From the NCBI GenBank assembly GCA_023393475.1, contig JAEWLC010000041.1, positions 1-27,228 on the forward strand: DNA of 27,228 nucleotides, in the 5' to 3' direction. Shown here piece after piece: positions 13,004 through 21,499 of this stretch. The position numbers and the translations under genes were made by a program. Position 1 is the first letter of the stretch, and each line of letters starts with the position of its first letter. A model generated the notes under the pieces. That model saw only the letters and a list, made by a program, of their open reading frames with translations, was not told the origin of the DNA and ran no database searches. The DNA comes from Pseudomonadota bacterium (GTDB taxonomy: Bacteria > Pseudomonadota > Alphaproteobacteria > Rhizobiales > Devosiaceae).

Positions 13004-13990
13004 ATGCTCAAGAGGGTCATTTCGGTAGCTGCGCTGGTGGGATTGGCGCTGACGGTCGGCGAGGCGCAGGCGGTCGATCTCAGGATCGGCTGGCAGCAGA
13101 TCGTCGAGCCCAGCCGGGTGCCGCAGGCGGCTGGTGCGTATGAGGCTGCGACTGGTGCCACGATCACCTGGAGCCAGTTTGGCGGTGGTGCCGATGTGGT
13201 GGCGGCCATCGCCTCCGGCTCGATAGACATTGGCTATGTCGGCTCGTCGCCGCTGACGGCGGCGGCCAGCCAGGAACTGCCGATCGAGACGATCTTCATC
13301 GTCGGCAACATTGCGGAGGCGGAAGCGCTGGCTGTGAAGGGCGTGACCGAGCCGTCGCAACTGGCCGGCAAGAAGATTGCGACGCCGTTCGTTTCGACCG
13401 CGCACTACTCCCTGCTGACGGCGCTCAAGCACTGGGAGATCGACCCGGCGAGCCTCGAGATCCTCAACCTCCGCCCGCAGGAGATCGCGGCGGCGTGGGA
13501 GCGGGGCGACATCGACGGCGCCTATGTGTGGGACCCGGTGCTGAACCAGATCAAGACCACCGGCGGTACGGTGCTGGCGGACTCGTCTGATGTCGCAGAG
13601 TGGGGCGGCCCGACCTTCGATGCGTGGATTGTGCGCAAGGAGTTCGCCGAGGCCAATCCGGACGTGGTGAAGGCGTTCGTGAAGGTCACCGGTGACGCCT
13701 ATGCGGCCTATCTCGCCGACCCGACCAAATGGAGCGCGGACTCCAAGGAAGCCGCTGATATCGCCAAGCTGACCGGTGCCAATGCCGCCGATGTGCCGGC
13801 ATTGCTCAAGGGCTATGTGTTCCCCTCGCTCGCCGACCAGGCCGGTCCGAACTATCTCGGCGGAGCAACGGCGAAGGCGATTGCCGATACGGCTGCGTTC
13901 CTTGCGGAGCAGGGCAAGATCGCAGCGCCGCTGGCTGACTATTCGGCCTACGTGAACGCCAGCTTCGTGACGGCGGCCGCCGCACAGTAG
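13004..13990 (+). CDS. tauA: Taurine/sulfonate ABC transporter, periplasmic binding protein
   Basis: This protein captures taurine or similar sulfonates in the periplasm and hands them to the TauBC channel. The signal peptide (MLKRVISVAALVGLALTVGEAQA) is followed by a mature protein closely resembling E. coli TauA along its length: GYVGSSPLTAAASQELPIE, KKIATPFVSTAHYSLLTALK, AAWERGDIDGAYVWDP, PTFDAWIVRKEFAE and AAFLAEQGKI. The full length is 328 residues. AAGGAAG lies about 6 bases before the ATG. It is the first gene of a tauABC-flavin reductase operon, and a strong hairpin separates it from tauB. The actual substrate may be broader than taurine, because no TauD is encoded nearby. Confidence 0.94.
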   Translation: MLKRVISVAALVGLALTVGEAQAVDLRIGWQQIVEPSRVPQAAGAYEAATGATITWSQFGGGADVVAAIASGSIDIGYVGSSPLTAAASQELPIETIFIVGNIAEAEALAVKGVTEPSQLAGKKIATPFVSTAHYSLLTALKHWEIDPASLEILNLRPQEIAAAWERGDIDGAYVWDPVLNQIKTTGGTVLADSSDVAEWGGPTFDAWIVRKEFAEANPDVVKAFVKVTGDAYAAYLADPTKWSADSKEAADIAKLTGANAADVPALLKGYVFPSLADQAGPNYLGGATAKAIADTAAFLAEQGKIAAPLADYSAYVNASFVTAAAAQ

Positions 13991-14026
13991 CCAATCCGGC
14001 GATGCTCCTCTCTCACATCGCCCAAC

Positions 14027-14058
14027 GCCCGCCGTTGCTCCCATTGGCAGCGGCGGGC
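14027..14058 (+). other. Intercistronic stem-loop between tauA and tauB
   Basis: GCCCGCCGTTGC (14027-14038) pairs with GCAGCGGCGGGC (14047-14058) over 12 bp with one G-U pair and an 8-base loop. No U tract follows, so it is unlikely to be a full terminator. It would protect the tauA message from 3' decay and give more binding protein than channel. Confidence 0.6.
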
Positions 14059-14084
14059 ATCCGATTTCGCAGCGGATATGCCCG

Positions 14085-14885
14085 ATGACCGAACTGCGCC
14101 TCAACAACGTATCGCTGAGCTACTCGCGTCGGCAGGCGTTTGGCACCGGCAGTACCACGCAGGTGCTGCAGCGCGTGTCGTTGTCGCTGGCGCCGGGCGA
14201 GTTCGTCGCCGTGATCGGCCGGTCGGGATCAGGCAAGACGTCGCTGCTCAACCTCGCGGCGGGGTTCGTTCCGCCAACCGAGGGGCGTGTGACGCGCGGG
14301 GGCGAGACGATCACCGGTCCCAGGGCGGACAGGGCGGTCGTGTTCCAGGACGATGCGCTCTACCCGTGGTTGTCGGTGCGCGACAACGTCGCGTTTCCGC
14401 TGCGGCTTGCGGGGGTCGGAGCCGTCGAGCGTCGCGAGCGTGCAGGGGCGTTGCTGCAGCAGGTCGGGCTCTTGCAGGAGGCCGACCGCCAGATCTGGGA
14501 ACTCTCGGGCGGCCAGCGGCAGCGGGTGGGGATCGCCCGGGCGCTGGCCGCCAAGCCGGACTTCCTGCTGATGGACGAGCCGCTCGGTGCGCTCGATGCG
14601 ATGACGCGCGAGCGCATGCAGGAACTGCTGCTGAACGTGTGGCAGGCAAGTGGCGCCGGCGTGCTGCTGATCACCCACAGTGTGGAGGAAGCGCTTTTCC
14701 TTGGAACGCGGGTGGTGGTGCTCGCGCCGCACCCCGGCCGGATCGTCATGGATCGGTCTTTCGACTTCTCCCGGCGTTTCGCCGATGGCGAGGGCGCACG
14801 GGCAATCAAGGCGGCGCCGGATTTCATCGCGGCCCGGGAAGAACTGATCACTGCCATCTACGCCGATGAGGGCGTGGCGGCATGA
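14085..14885 (+). CDS. tauB: Taurine/sulfonate ABC transporter, ATPase
   Basis: The cytoplasmic ATPase of the TauABC importer, 266 residues. Walker A is GRSGSGKT at about residues 45-52, the Q-loop VVFQDDALYPWLSVRDNV, the signature LSGGQRQRVGIARALA, Walker B FLLMDEPLGALD and the switch histidine in LITHSVEEA. The FQDDALYPW and EEALFLGTRVVVL features are typical of nitrate/sulfonate/taurine-type ATPases. It begins 94 bases after tauA, past a stem-loop, and its stop overlaps the tauC start as ATGA. Gene order and the partner binding protein make TauB the best name. Confidence 0.93.
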   Translation: MTELRLNNVSLSYSRRQAFGTGSTTQVLQRVSLSLAPGEFVAVIGRSGSGKTSLLNLAAGFVPPTEGRVTRGGETITGPRADRAVVFQDDALYPWLSVRDNVAFPLRLAGVGAVERRERAGALLQQVGLLQEADRQIWELSGGQRQRVGIARALAAKPDFLLMDEPLGALDAMTRERMQELLLNVWQASGAGVLLITHSVEEALFLGTRVVVLAPHPGRIVMDRSFDFSRRFADGEGARAIKAAPDFIAAREELITAIYADEGVAA

Positions 14886-15715
14886 GCGTGAGCGAGGACA
14901 TTATCGCGGCGAAGGTGAGCAGCAAGCCGGCGAGCAAGCCGCGCCTGTTCCGGCTGACGCCGTTCGTCGCGACGCTGCTGACCTTTGCAGTGCTGCTACT
15001 GTTCTGGCTGGCGGCATCGAGCTTTGGCTGGGTGTCGAGGGTGTTCCTGCCGCATCCGGGCAAGGTGCTCGACGCGGTGTCGCGGGTTGTCACGCAGGGC
15101 TATGTCGACGGGACGCTGTGGCAGCACGCCCAGGCGAGCCTCGGACGCGTGTTCACGGCGCTGGCCTTCTCGGTGCTTGTGGCAGTGCCAGTGGGTCTCG
15201 CTATCGCGACTAGCCCGATCGGACGCGGCGTGCTCGACCCGCTGATCGAGTTCATCCGGCCACTGCCGCCGCTGGCCTATCTGCCGCTCATCATCATTTG
15301 GTTCGGCATCGGCGAGCCGAGCAAGGTGCTGGTCATCGCGCTGGCGATGATCGCGCCGATCGCGATTTCGACCGCCGCGGGTGTGCGCACCGCATCGCAG
15401 AACCAGGTGAATGCGGCGCGCTCGTTCGGCGCGAGCCGGTTCGGGGTGCTGCTGCATGTGCAGTTGCCGAGCGCTTTGCCATCGATCCTCACCGGCATCC
15501 GCATCGCGCTTGGCGCCGGATGGTCGACGCTGGTTGCCGCCGAGCTGGTCGCTGCCTCGCGCGGTCTGGGCTTCATGATCCAGTCTGCCGCGCAGTTTCT
15601 CATCACCGACATCGTCATCGTCGGGATCTTCGTGATCTCGGCGCTGGCCTTTGCCTTCGAGGCCCTTCTGCGGCTCGTTGAACGGCTCTTCGTCCGCTGG
15701 TCGGGCCACTACTAG
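14882..15715 (+). CDS. tauC: Taurine/sulfonate ABC transporter, permease
   Basis: The membrane channel of the importer, 277 residues with about six transmembrane helices, the first at residues 27-48 (FVATLLTFAVLLLFWLAASS). The ATPase-docking EAA loop reads NAARSFGASRFGVLLHVQLP near residues 178-197. FGIGEPSKVLVIALAMIAPI and GAGWSTLVAAELVAASRGLG are typical of the SsuC/TauC family. It starts within the tauB stop (ATGA overlap), which implies translational coupling. A flavin reductase gene follows 10 bases later. Confidence 0.93.
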   Translation: MSVSEDIIAAKVSSKPASKPRLFRLTPFVATLLTFAVLLLFWLAASSFGWVSRVFLPHPGKVLDAVSRVVTQGYVDGTLWQHAQASLGRVFTALAFSVLVAVPVGLAIATSPIGRGVLDPLIEFIRPLPPLAYLPLIIIWFGIGEPSKVLVIALAMIAPIAISTAAGVRTASQNQVNAARSFGASRFGVLLHVQLPSALPSILTGIRIALGAGWSTLVAAELVAASRGLGFMIQSAAQFLITDIVIVGIFVISALAFAFEALLRLVERLFVRWSGHY

Positions 15716-15725
15716 GAGTATGCCA

Positions 15726-16295
15726 ATGTCCGTCGTCGAGCTGCGCAGCACAGCCCGCAACACCAGCGCACCCGAGCCTCGGACCCCGCAGGAGGTCGCG
15801 GCGTTCAAGACGGCGATGCGTCACCTCGCCGGCGCTGTCGCGGTCATTACGACGGGCGAAGGCGAGGAGCGGACGGGCTTTACCGCTACGTCGGTTGCGT
15901 CGTTCTCGATGGAACCGCCGACGCTGATCGTCTGCCTCAATCGCGCATCGTCGAGCTGGCCGATCGTGCAGAATCACGGCGGTTTTTGCGTGAACCTGTT
16001 GGCTCACGACCAGTCGCATGTGGCTGACCAGTTCGCCGGCCGGGGCGGGGCCAAGGGTGCGGGGCGCTACGAGGGAGCCAAGTGGCAGCAACAGCCGTCG
16101 GGCTCGCTCGGGCTCGCTGGCGCGCTCGTCACCATCGACTGCACGCTCGACGAGGCGATCGAGCGGCACTCGCACGCGATTCTGCTCGGGCGGGTGAATG
16201 CAATCACCGCCCGTGGCGACGCCGAACCGCTCCTCTACTGGCACGGTGCCTACAGGCTGCTGTCCAACCTCGATCGCGTGCTGACGCAGGCATAG
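15726..16295 (+). CDS. Flavin reductase (FMN-binding split-barrel domain)
   Basis: A 189-residue flavin reductase of the HpaC/RutF type that makes FMNH2 from FMN and NAD(P)H for a partner monooxygenase. Visible features are FKTAMRHLAGAVAVITT, the flavin-binding TGFTATSVASFSMEPPTLIVCLN, and ending motif GDAEPLLYWHGAYRLL. I chose ATG 15726 because AGGAG lies 7 bases before it; ATG 15720 would be too close. It is the last gene of the tau operon and probably supplies both monooxygenases of the facing operon, SsuD and the NtaA/DmoA-type enzyme. It is not of the classical SsuE flavodoxin-like family. Its stop is 9 bases from the convergent ssuD stop. Confidence 0.92.
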   Translation: MSVVELRSTARNTSAPEPRTPQEVAAFKTAMRHLAGAVAVITTGEGEERTGFTATSVASFSMEPPTLIVCLNRASSSWPIVQNHGGFCVNLLAHDQSHVADQFAGRGGAKGAGRYEGAKWQQQPSGSLGLAGALVTIDCTLDEAIERHSHAILLGRVNAITARGDAEPLLYWHGAYRLLSNLDRVLTQA

Positions 16296-16304
16296 GGGAC
16301 GGGG

Positions 16305-17453
16305 CTAGTTGGCCCCGACCTGCACGCGGCCGTGGTGGCCGACGGTGAACTCGTTGGCGATCTTGTCGCCGAGTGTGCGGCGGGTGCTGTCGAGGCCGAG
16401 CGCGGGAAATAGCAGTTCGGCGACGCGATAGGCTTCCTCGAGGTGCGGATAGCCCGAGCCGATCACGAGCTTGATGCCCGCATCCTGGTACTCGCGAAGC
16501 CGCGCCGCAACCTGGTCCGGCGTGCCGACGAGTGCCGTGCCCGCGCCGTTGCGGACGAGGCCGACGCCGGCCCAGAGGTTGGGGCTGACCAGCAGCTTGT
16601 CGCGGCTGCCGCCGTGGAGTTCGGACATGCGGCGCTGGCCCTCGGAATCCATCTGCTTGAGGAAGCGGGCCTGCGCCGATTCGATCTGCTCTTCAGAGAC
16701 TTTTGAGATGAGGCGATCGGCGGCTGCCCAGGCTTCGGCTTCGGTTTCGCGCACGATGAAATGCAGGCGGATGCCGAAGCGGAGTTTTCGGCCACGAGTT
16801 TCTGCTCGCCTTCGGACCGCGGCGACCTTTTCGGCCACGGCGGCAGGTGGTTCGCCCCAGGTGAGGTAGGTGTCGCACTGCTCGGCGGCGAGGTCCTGGC
16901 CGGCGTCGGACGATCCGCCGAGGAAGAGCGGCGGGTAGGGTCGCTGCACCGGCGGCTGGTCGAGCCGTCCGGCCTCGATGCGGTAGTGTTTGCCGTTGAA
17001 ATCGACTGTCTCACCCGAGAGCAGGCCGCGCCAGATGGCGAGGAACTCGGCCGCCTGCGCGTAGCGCTCGTCGTGCGGCAGGAACACGCCATCGCCGGCG
17101 AGTTCGACCGGGTTGCCGCCGACCACGACATTGAGCAGCAGACGACCATTGCTGAGCCGGTCCAGTGCGGCGGTCTGGCGGGCGGCAAAGCTTGGGAGGG
17201 TGACGCCCGGGCGGAGGGCGACGAGGAACTTCAGCCGCTCCGTCGCGGTCGCGAGGCCGGTTGCGGTGATCCAGCTTTCTTCGCAGTTCTGTCCCGTCGG
17301 CAGCAGCACGCCTTCGTAGCCGAGCCGGTCGGCGGCCTGGGCGATCTGCTGGAAATAGCGGAAGTCAGGTTGCCGTTCGCCCTGCGCGGAGCCGAGATAG
17401 CTGCCGTCGCCGTGGGTGGGAATGAACCAGAAGAAGCGGATCGGGTCGGTCAT
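16305..17453 (-). CDS. ssuD: FMNH2-dependent alkanesulfonate monooxygenase
   Basis: SsuD cleaves the C-S bond of alkanesulfonates with FMNH2 and O2, giving an aldehyde and sulfite. The 382-residue protein follows E. coli SsuD closely: FFWFIPTHGDGSYLG, QQIAQAADRLGYEGVLLPTG with NCEESW (the Cys region), LKFLVALRPGV, AALDRLSNGRLLLNVV, DGVFLPHDERY, FLGGSSDAGQDLAAEQ, YLTWGEPP and SGYPHLEEAYRVAELLFP. The ATG overlaps the TGA of the preceding sulfurtransferase gene (ATGA at 17453-17450), and GGGAG precedes it. It is the last gene of the minus-strand operon. Reduced flavin should come from the reductase at 15726. Confidence 0.96.
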   Translation of the reverse strand: MTDPIRFFWFIPTHGDGSYLGSAQGERQPDFRYFQQIAQAADRLGYEGVLLPTGQNCEESWITATGLATATERLKFLVALRPGVTLPSFAARQTAALDRLSNGRLLLNVVVGGNPVELAGDGVFLPHDERYAQAAEFLAIWRGLLSGETVDFNGKHYRIEAGRLDQPPVQRPYPPLFLGGSSDAGQDLAAEQCDTYLTWGEPPAAVAEKVAAVRRRAETRGRKLRFGIRLHFIVRETEAEAWAAADRLISKVSEEQIESAQARFLKQMDSEGQRRMSELHGGSRDKLLVSPNLWAGVGLVRNGAGTALVGTPDQVAARLREYQDAGIKLVIGSGYPHLEEAYRVAELLFPALGLDSTRRTLGDKIANEFTVGHHGRVQVGAN

Positions 17454-18310
17454 CCAGCGCTCCCTGTCGCGATGAACTTGCTGCTCTCTTCGCGCGCGCC
17501 CCATTCGGCCCACGAGCCGTCGTAGATCGCGACATCGGGACGGCCAATGATGGCGAGACCGAGTGCGAGCACGGCCGCAGTAACGCCCGAACCGCAGGAG
17601 GTGACGATGGGGCCGTCGAGGTCGACACCGGCCTGCTGAAATACGGTGCGGAGGTCCTCGGACGATTTCACCCGGCCAGCCTCGTCGAGGAGCGACGCGA
17701 AGGGGACGGTGCGGCTGCCGGCGATGTGCCCGGACTTCACGCCTGGACGGGGTTCGGCGACCTCGCCGGCGAAACGCGCGCCGGCGCGGGCATCGACGAT
17801 GCTGGAGCCGTTGCCGCTGGCGACGGTATCGAGCACCTGTTCGAAGGTCCTGAGCAGCGCGAGATCGTAGCGAGCGGTGAAGTCCCCGGGGGCGACAACG
17901 GGCGCGCCGCTCTCGAGGGGGCCTCCGGCGCGCTTCCAGGCGGGCAGCCCGCCGTCGAGGACGCGGATCTTCGTCGCGCCGGCGAGGCGGAAGTTCCACC
18001 ACAGTCGCGCGGCGCTGAAGAGGCCAGCTGTGTCGTAGGCCACGATTTCGTCGCCATCGTCGATGCCGAGTGCCCGCACTGCGGCGCTGAAGTCCGCCTC
18101 GGACGCCAGCGCGTGGGGCAGGGTACTCGCGGGATCGACCACCTTGTCGATGTCGAAGAAGACGGCGCCCGGGATGTGCTCGGCCGCGAAATCGGCAACC
18201 GGGTCGCGATTGGCGGCAGGCAGATACCACGAGGCGTCGATGATTTTGAGGCCGGGCTCGCCTAGGCGCGACAGCAAGTCTTCGGCGGAGATGAGATACT
18301 GGTCAGACAT
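17450..18310 (-). CDS. sseA: 3-mercaptopyruvate-type sulfurtransferase (two rhodanese domains)
   Basis: A 286-residue protein with two rhodanese domains. The N-terminal, non-catalytic half contains HIPGAVFFDIDKVVDP and VLDGGLPAWKRAGGP. The C-terminal half contains SGHIAGSRTVPF and the active-site loop SCGSGVTAAVLALGL. The loop C-G-S-G-V-T is that of 3-mercaptopyruvate sulfurtransferases rather than thiosulfate sulfurtransferases (C-R-K-G-V-T). It transfers sulfane sulfur to thiophilic acceptors in the cytosol. GAGGAG lies about 5 bases before the ATG. It is between the two monooxygenase genes, so it may deal with thiols or persulfides released from their substrates. Confidence 0.92.
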   Translation of the reverse strand: MSDQYLISAEDLLSRLGEPGLKIIDASWYLPAANRDPVADFAAEHIPGAVFFDIDKVVDPASTLPHALASEADFSAAVRALGIDDGDEIVAYDTAGLFSAARLWWNFRLAGATKIRVLDGGLPAWKRAGGPLESGAPVVAPGDFTARYDLALLRTFEQVLDTVASGNGSSIVDARAGARFAGEVAEPRPGVKSGHIAGSRTVPFASLLDEAGRVKSSEDLRTVFQQAGVDLDGPIVTSCGSGVTAAVLALGLAIIGRPDVAIYDGSWAEWGAREESSKFIATGSAG

Positions 18311-18319
18311 GGCGGCTCC

Positions 18320-19687
18320 TCAAGCGACAGCGGCGGGGTGCGGGGTGCGCTCGCCACGGGCTGGGATATCGAGGCCGAAGTGGGAGCGCAACGTCGTGCC
18401 GGGATACTCGCGCCGGAAGAGACCGCGCTCCTGAAGGATTGGGACAACATCGGAGAAGAACCGGCCCGAGCCCTCGGGGTGGTAGGTGGGCATGACGACG
18501 TAGCCATCGCAGGCGTCGGCACGGAAGCGCTCCGTCATGGCGTCTGCGATCTGCTCAGGGCTGCCGGTGATGGTCCAGTGCCCGTCGGAGCGGCCGGTGA
18601 GCTTCACGAGATCCCGCAGGGTCCAGCCGTCGACGGTGGTGAGATTGTAGAAGATGGCGTAGCGGCTTTGGCGGCCCTGCACGCTGGCGATGGGTGGCAG
18701 TGCGTCGGCGGGGACGGGCTTGTCGAGATCGAACTGGCTGAGGTCGACGCCAGGGACGTAGCTGTTCAGTTTGCGCAGCGATGCCTTGATGTCGATGAAC
18801 TCGCCGAGTTCGCGCTCCACGGCCTTCGCGTCGGCTTCGTCGCGACCGATGATCGGGGTGATGCCGAGCAATACCTTGACCCGGCGCGGGTCGCGGCCGG
18901 CGGCGGCGACCTGGCGGCGCACGTCGTGGGCAAACTCCAGGCTATCCTCGAGCGTCTGCTGCGCTGTGAAGATGCCCTCGGCGGTCTGGGCGGCGAAGCG
19001 GCGGCCGATGGGAGAAGCACCTGCCTGGAACAGGACGGGCCAGCCCTGCGGCGGGCGCTGGATGTTCAACGGGCCTTCGACGTCGAAGAACTTGCCGTGA
19101 AAGCCGGTAGGTCGGATGTCGCCCGCATCGGCGAACTGGCCGGTGGCGCGGTCGATCTTCAGCGTCTGCTGATCCCAGCTGTCCCACAGGCGCTTGGCAA
19201 TCTCCACGAACTCGGCGGCCTGCTCGTAGCGGATGTCCTGGTCGGGCAGGGGCGCGCTGCCGTAGTTCTTCTCGCCGATCGCCGATGTGACGATGTTCCA
19301 GCCGGCGCGGCCGCCGCTCAGCCGGTCGAGCGAGGCGAACTGGCGGGCCATGTTGTAGGGCTCGGTGAAGCTGGTCGAAACCGAGGAAACGAGGCCGAGA
19401 TGGGTGGTGTGCGCCGCGAGATACGAGGTGAGGACCACCGGCTCGAAGGCGTTGAGCACAGGGTTCACGGCCAGTGCCTTGGGGTCGAGGTATGGAATGT
19501 CGGCAAAGAAGATTGCGTCGATCTTCGCCGCCTCGGCCTTCTTTGCGAAATCGACGTAGAAGCCGGGAGTGTTGGCCAGTTCGACATTGCTGCGGGAACG
19601 CCTCCAGGCGCCCTGGTGGTTGCCTCCGCCCGAGACGAGGACGGCGATGTTCATCTGCTCGTGGCCGGCGGGCCGCTGACTGGTCAT
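18320..19687 (-). CDS. NtaA/DmoA-family FMN-dependent monooxygenase
   Basis: A 455-residue flavin-dependent monooxygenase of the luciferase-like fold, in the NtaA/SnaA/DszA/DmoA branch. Features are GNHQGAWRRSRSN, KAEAAKIDAIFFADI, HLGLVSSVSTSFTEPYNMAR, ASLDRLSGGRAGWNIVTS, the family block FHGKFFDVEGPLN with PVLFQAGASPIGR, and FTAQQTLEDS. Relatives act on nitrilotriacetate, dimethyl sulfide or dibenzothiophene sulfone and need FMNH2 from a separate reductase. The operon position, with a sulfurtransferase and SsuD, suggests an organosulfur substrate. AGGAAC precedes ATG 19687. A hairpin separates it from the upstream binding-protein gene. Confidence 0.93.
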   Translation of the reverse strand: MTSQRPAGHEQMNIAVLVSGGGNHQGAWRRSRSNVELANTPGFYVDFAKKAEAAKIDAIFFADIPYLDPKALAVNPVLNAFEPVVLTSYLAAHTTHLGLVSSVSTSFTEPYNMARQFASLDRLSGGRAGWNIVTSAIGEKNYGSAPLPDQDIRYEQAAEFVEIAKRLWDSWDQQTLKIDRATGQFADAGDIRPTGFHGKFFDVEGPLNIQRPPQGWPVLFQAGASPIGRRFAAQTAEGIFTAQQTLEDSLEFAHDVRRQVAAAGRDPRRVKVLLGITPIIGRDEADAKAVERELGEFIDIKASLRKLNSYVPGVDLSQFDLDKPVPADALPPIASVQGRQSRYAIFYNLTTVDGWTLRDLVKLTGRSDGHWTITGSPEQIADAMTERFRADACDGYVVMPTYHPEGSGRFFSDVVPILQERGLFRREYPGTTLRSHFGLDIPARGERTPHPAAVA

Positions 19688-19714
19688 GTTCCTGTTACCC
19701 GTAGAGTGTCGAAA

Positions 19715-19736
19715 GGCGCCGGCCGTGGCCGACGCC
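19715..19736 (-). other. Intercistronic stem-loop after the binding-protein gene
   Basis: On the minus strand GGCGTCGGCC pairs with GGCCGGCGCC over 10 bp with one G-U pair, with the inner pairs probably opening to form the loop, followed by TTTCG. It sits between the binding-protein stop and the monooxygenase start, matching the hairpin after tauA. Confidence 0.55.
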
Positions 19737-19754
19737 TGATAAGGGCGAGCTGGA

Positions 19755-20669
19755 TTAGCTCTTCGGCTTGGGCTGGACCCAGTTCGAGGCGTTCTGGCCG
19801 ATGTTCACGCCGGGGGCCGGCAGGTTGAGGTCGGCGACGTCGTACTTTGCGAGGATCTCGGCGTACTTGCCGTTCTCGAACAGCACCTTGAGGGCTGCTT
19901 CGATCGCGGTCGCGAGCTCGATGTTGCCCTTCTGGACGATCCAGCCGATGTAGAGGTCGCCGAGTTCGGGGGCGGGAACCAGTACCAGGCCCTGGCTCAG
20001 GCCGTTGGCCTGGCGGTAGCGGCCGACGGCAGTCGCCTGCATGTCGGCGCGCGGAAGGCGGCCCGACTGGATGGCCTGGTCCTTGGCGGTCGCATCGGGG
20101 AACTCGATGTACTTCACGGGCGCGAGGCCCTTGCTCTCGCACTGGTTGAGGGTCTTGGTGATGATGTTGGTGGTGCCCTGTACCAGGCCAAGTTCCCGGC
20201 CGCAGAGGTCGAACACGGTCTTGAAGGTGTCCTTGTCGCCCTCTGCGATCAGCAGCTGGAAGGTCAGCCGGGTGTGGTCGATGAAATCGACCTGCTCGCG
20301 CCGCAGGTCATTGTCGCCGAGATCACCGAGCGACACGTCGGCGCGACCGGACTGGACGCCGGCAATGAGCTGCTGGAACGGGGCCTCGGTGTAGACCGGC
20401 TTCACGCCCAGGATATCGGTGACCTCGTTGAAGAGCTCGATCTCGTAGCCGGTGAACTCGGTGGTGCCTTCCTTGAAGTAGGAGTGCGGGGCGTAGACCG
20501 TCGAGGCCGAGACATTCAGCACGCCGGCGTCGCGATACTTGGCGGGCAGCAGTGCGCGGGCGGCTTCGACAGTGGCGTCCTGCGCATAGGCCGGAAGGGT
20601 CAGCAGCAGGGCCGCGCCGAGGATGGCGACGCCACGCAGGACGCGCGGCAGGTGGGTAGTCGGACGCAT
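19755..20669 (-). CDS. Amino-acid-type ABC transporter, periplasmic binding protein
   Basis: A 304-residue family 3 solute-binding protein. The signal peptide covers about residues 1-29 (GVAILGAALLLTLPAYAQ). The mature protein has the type II fold markers GYEIELFNEVTDILGVKP, APFQQLIAGVQSGRADVSLGD, RREQVDFIDHTRLTFQLLI and LGLVQGTTN. Two cysteines (FDLCGRE, NQCESKG) could form a disulfide. With the ATPase and permease encoded just upstream it forms a polar amino-acid-type importer. The monooxygenases and sulfurtransferase in the same operon suggest a sulfur compound, such as a sulfur amino acid or derivative, as substrate; that is inference. GGAGAAG lies upstream of the ATG. Confidence 0.92.
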   Translation of the reverse strand: MRPTTHLPRVLRGVAILGAALLLTLPAYAQDATVEAARALLPAKYRDAGVLNVSASTVYAPHSYFKEGTTEFTGYEIELFNEVTDILGVKPVYTEAPFQQLIAGVQSGRADVSLGDLGDNDLRREQVDFIDHTRLTFQLLIAEGDKDTFKTVFDLCGRELGLVQGTTNIITKTLNQCESKGLAPVKYIEFPDATAKDQAIQSGRLPRADMQATAVGRYRQANGLSQGLVLVPAPELGDLYIGWIVQKGNIELATAIEAALKVLFENGKYAEILAKYDVADLNLPAPGVNIGQNASNWVQPKPKS

Positions 20670-20701
20670 GATGGATTCTTCTCCGTGGTGTTTCTTGCCC
20701 T

Positions 20702-21499
20702 TCAGCCGGCGAGTGCGGGCTGGCGGGAAAAGGCGAAATGATCCTTGAGGAACTCGGCGGTTCGCGGGTGACGCGGGCTGCCGAAGACGTCGTCGGCCGT
20801 GCCGTCCTCGATGAGGCGGCCGGCATCGAGCACCGCGATGCGATCGCCAGCTTCCTGCGCGAAGCGCATCTCGTGCGTGACGACGACCATGGTCATGCCG
20901 TCTGCCGAGAGCGCGGCCATGACGTTGAGCACCTCGGCGACGAGCTCGGGATCGAGCGCGCTGGTCGCTTCGTCGAACAGCATGACCTGCGGCTCCATGG
21001 CGAGGGCGCGGGCAATGGCGGCACGCTGTTGCTGACCACCGGAGAGCTGGATCGGGTAGCTGTCGTGCTTGTCGGCGAGGCCGACGCGGGCGAGGAGATC
21101 GGCAGCACGACGGCGGGCGACGGCATCGGAGACGCCGAGAACGTGTACCGGGCCTTCGATGACATTCTCGATGACAGTGCGGTGCGAGAAGAGGTTCACG
21201 TGCTGGGCGACGAAGCCGATGCGGCTGCGGAACTTCGCAGCCTCTCCGGATGTCCAGGGCTTCAGCACTCCGTCGCGATCGGTGTAGCCGACGCGGGTGC
21301 TGCCGACGACGAGGGCGCCAGAGTCGAAGCCGGTCAGGGCGTTGAGACAGCGGAGCAGGGTGCTCTTGCCAGACCCCGACGGGCCGATGATGCAGCGTGT
21401 CTCGCCTTCGCGAATGTCCAGGGTGATGCCATCGAGCACGCGGTTTGCGCCGTAGCTCTTGGTGAGATCACGGATGCGGATGAAGGCGGGGGAGGTCAT
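20702..21499 (-). CDS. Amino-acid-type ABC transporter, ATPase
   Basis: A 265-residue ATPase of the polar amino acid (GlnQ/HisP-like) type. Walker A is GPSGSGKS at about residues 39-46, then RCLNALTGFDSGAL, Q-loop VAQHVNLFSHRTVIENV, signature LSGGQQQRAAIARALA, Walker B VMLFDEATSALDPEL and the switch histidine in VVVTHEMRFAQE. Between Walker A and the Q-loop is a longer stretch (TRVGYTDRDGVLKPWTSGEA) than in most relatives. It overlaps the permease stop by four bases (ATGA at 21499-21496) and is followed 32 bases later by the binding-protein gene. Confidence 0.94.
   Translation of the reverse strand: MTSPAFIRIRDLTKSYGANRVLDGITLDIREGETRCIIGPSGSGKSTLLRCLNALTGFDSGALVVGSTRVGYTDRDGVLKPWTSGEAAKFRSRIGFVAQHVNLFSHRTVIENVIEGPVHVLGVSDAVARRRAADLLARVGLADKHDSYPIQLSGGQQQRAAIARALAMEPQVMLFDEATSALDPELVAEVLNVMAALSADGMTMVVVTHEMRFAQEAGDRIAVLDAGRLIEDGTADDVFGSPRHPRTAEFLKDHFAFSRQPALAG

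Noticed and set aside
12869..14107. 412-residue minus-strand frame opposite tauA
   Set aside because: The plus strand encodes a full TauA with signal peptide and ribosome site; the minus frame has low-complexity Arg/Gly/His content and no recognisable motif.
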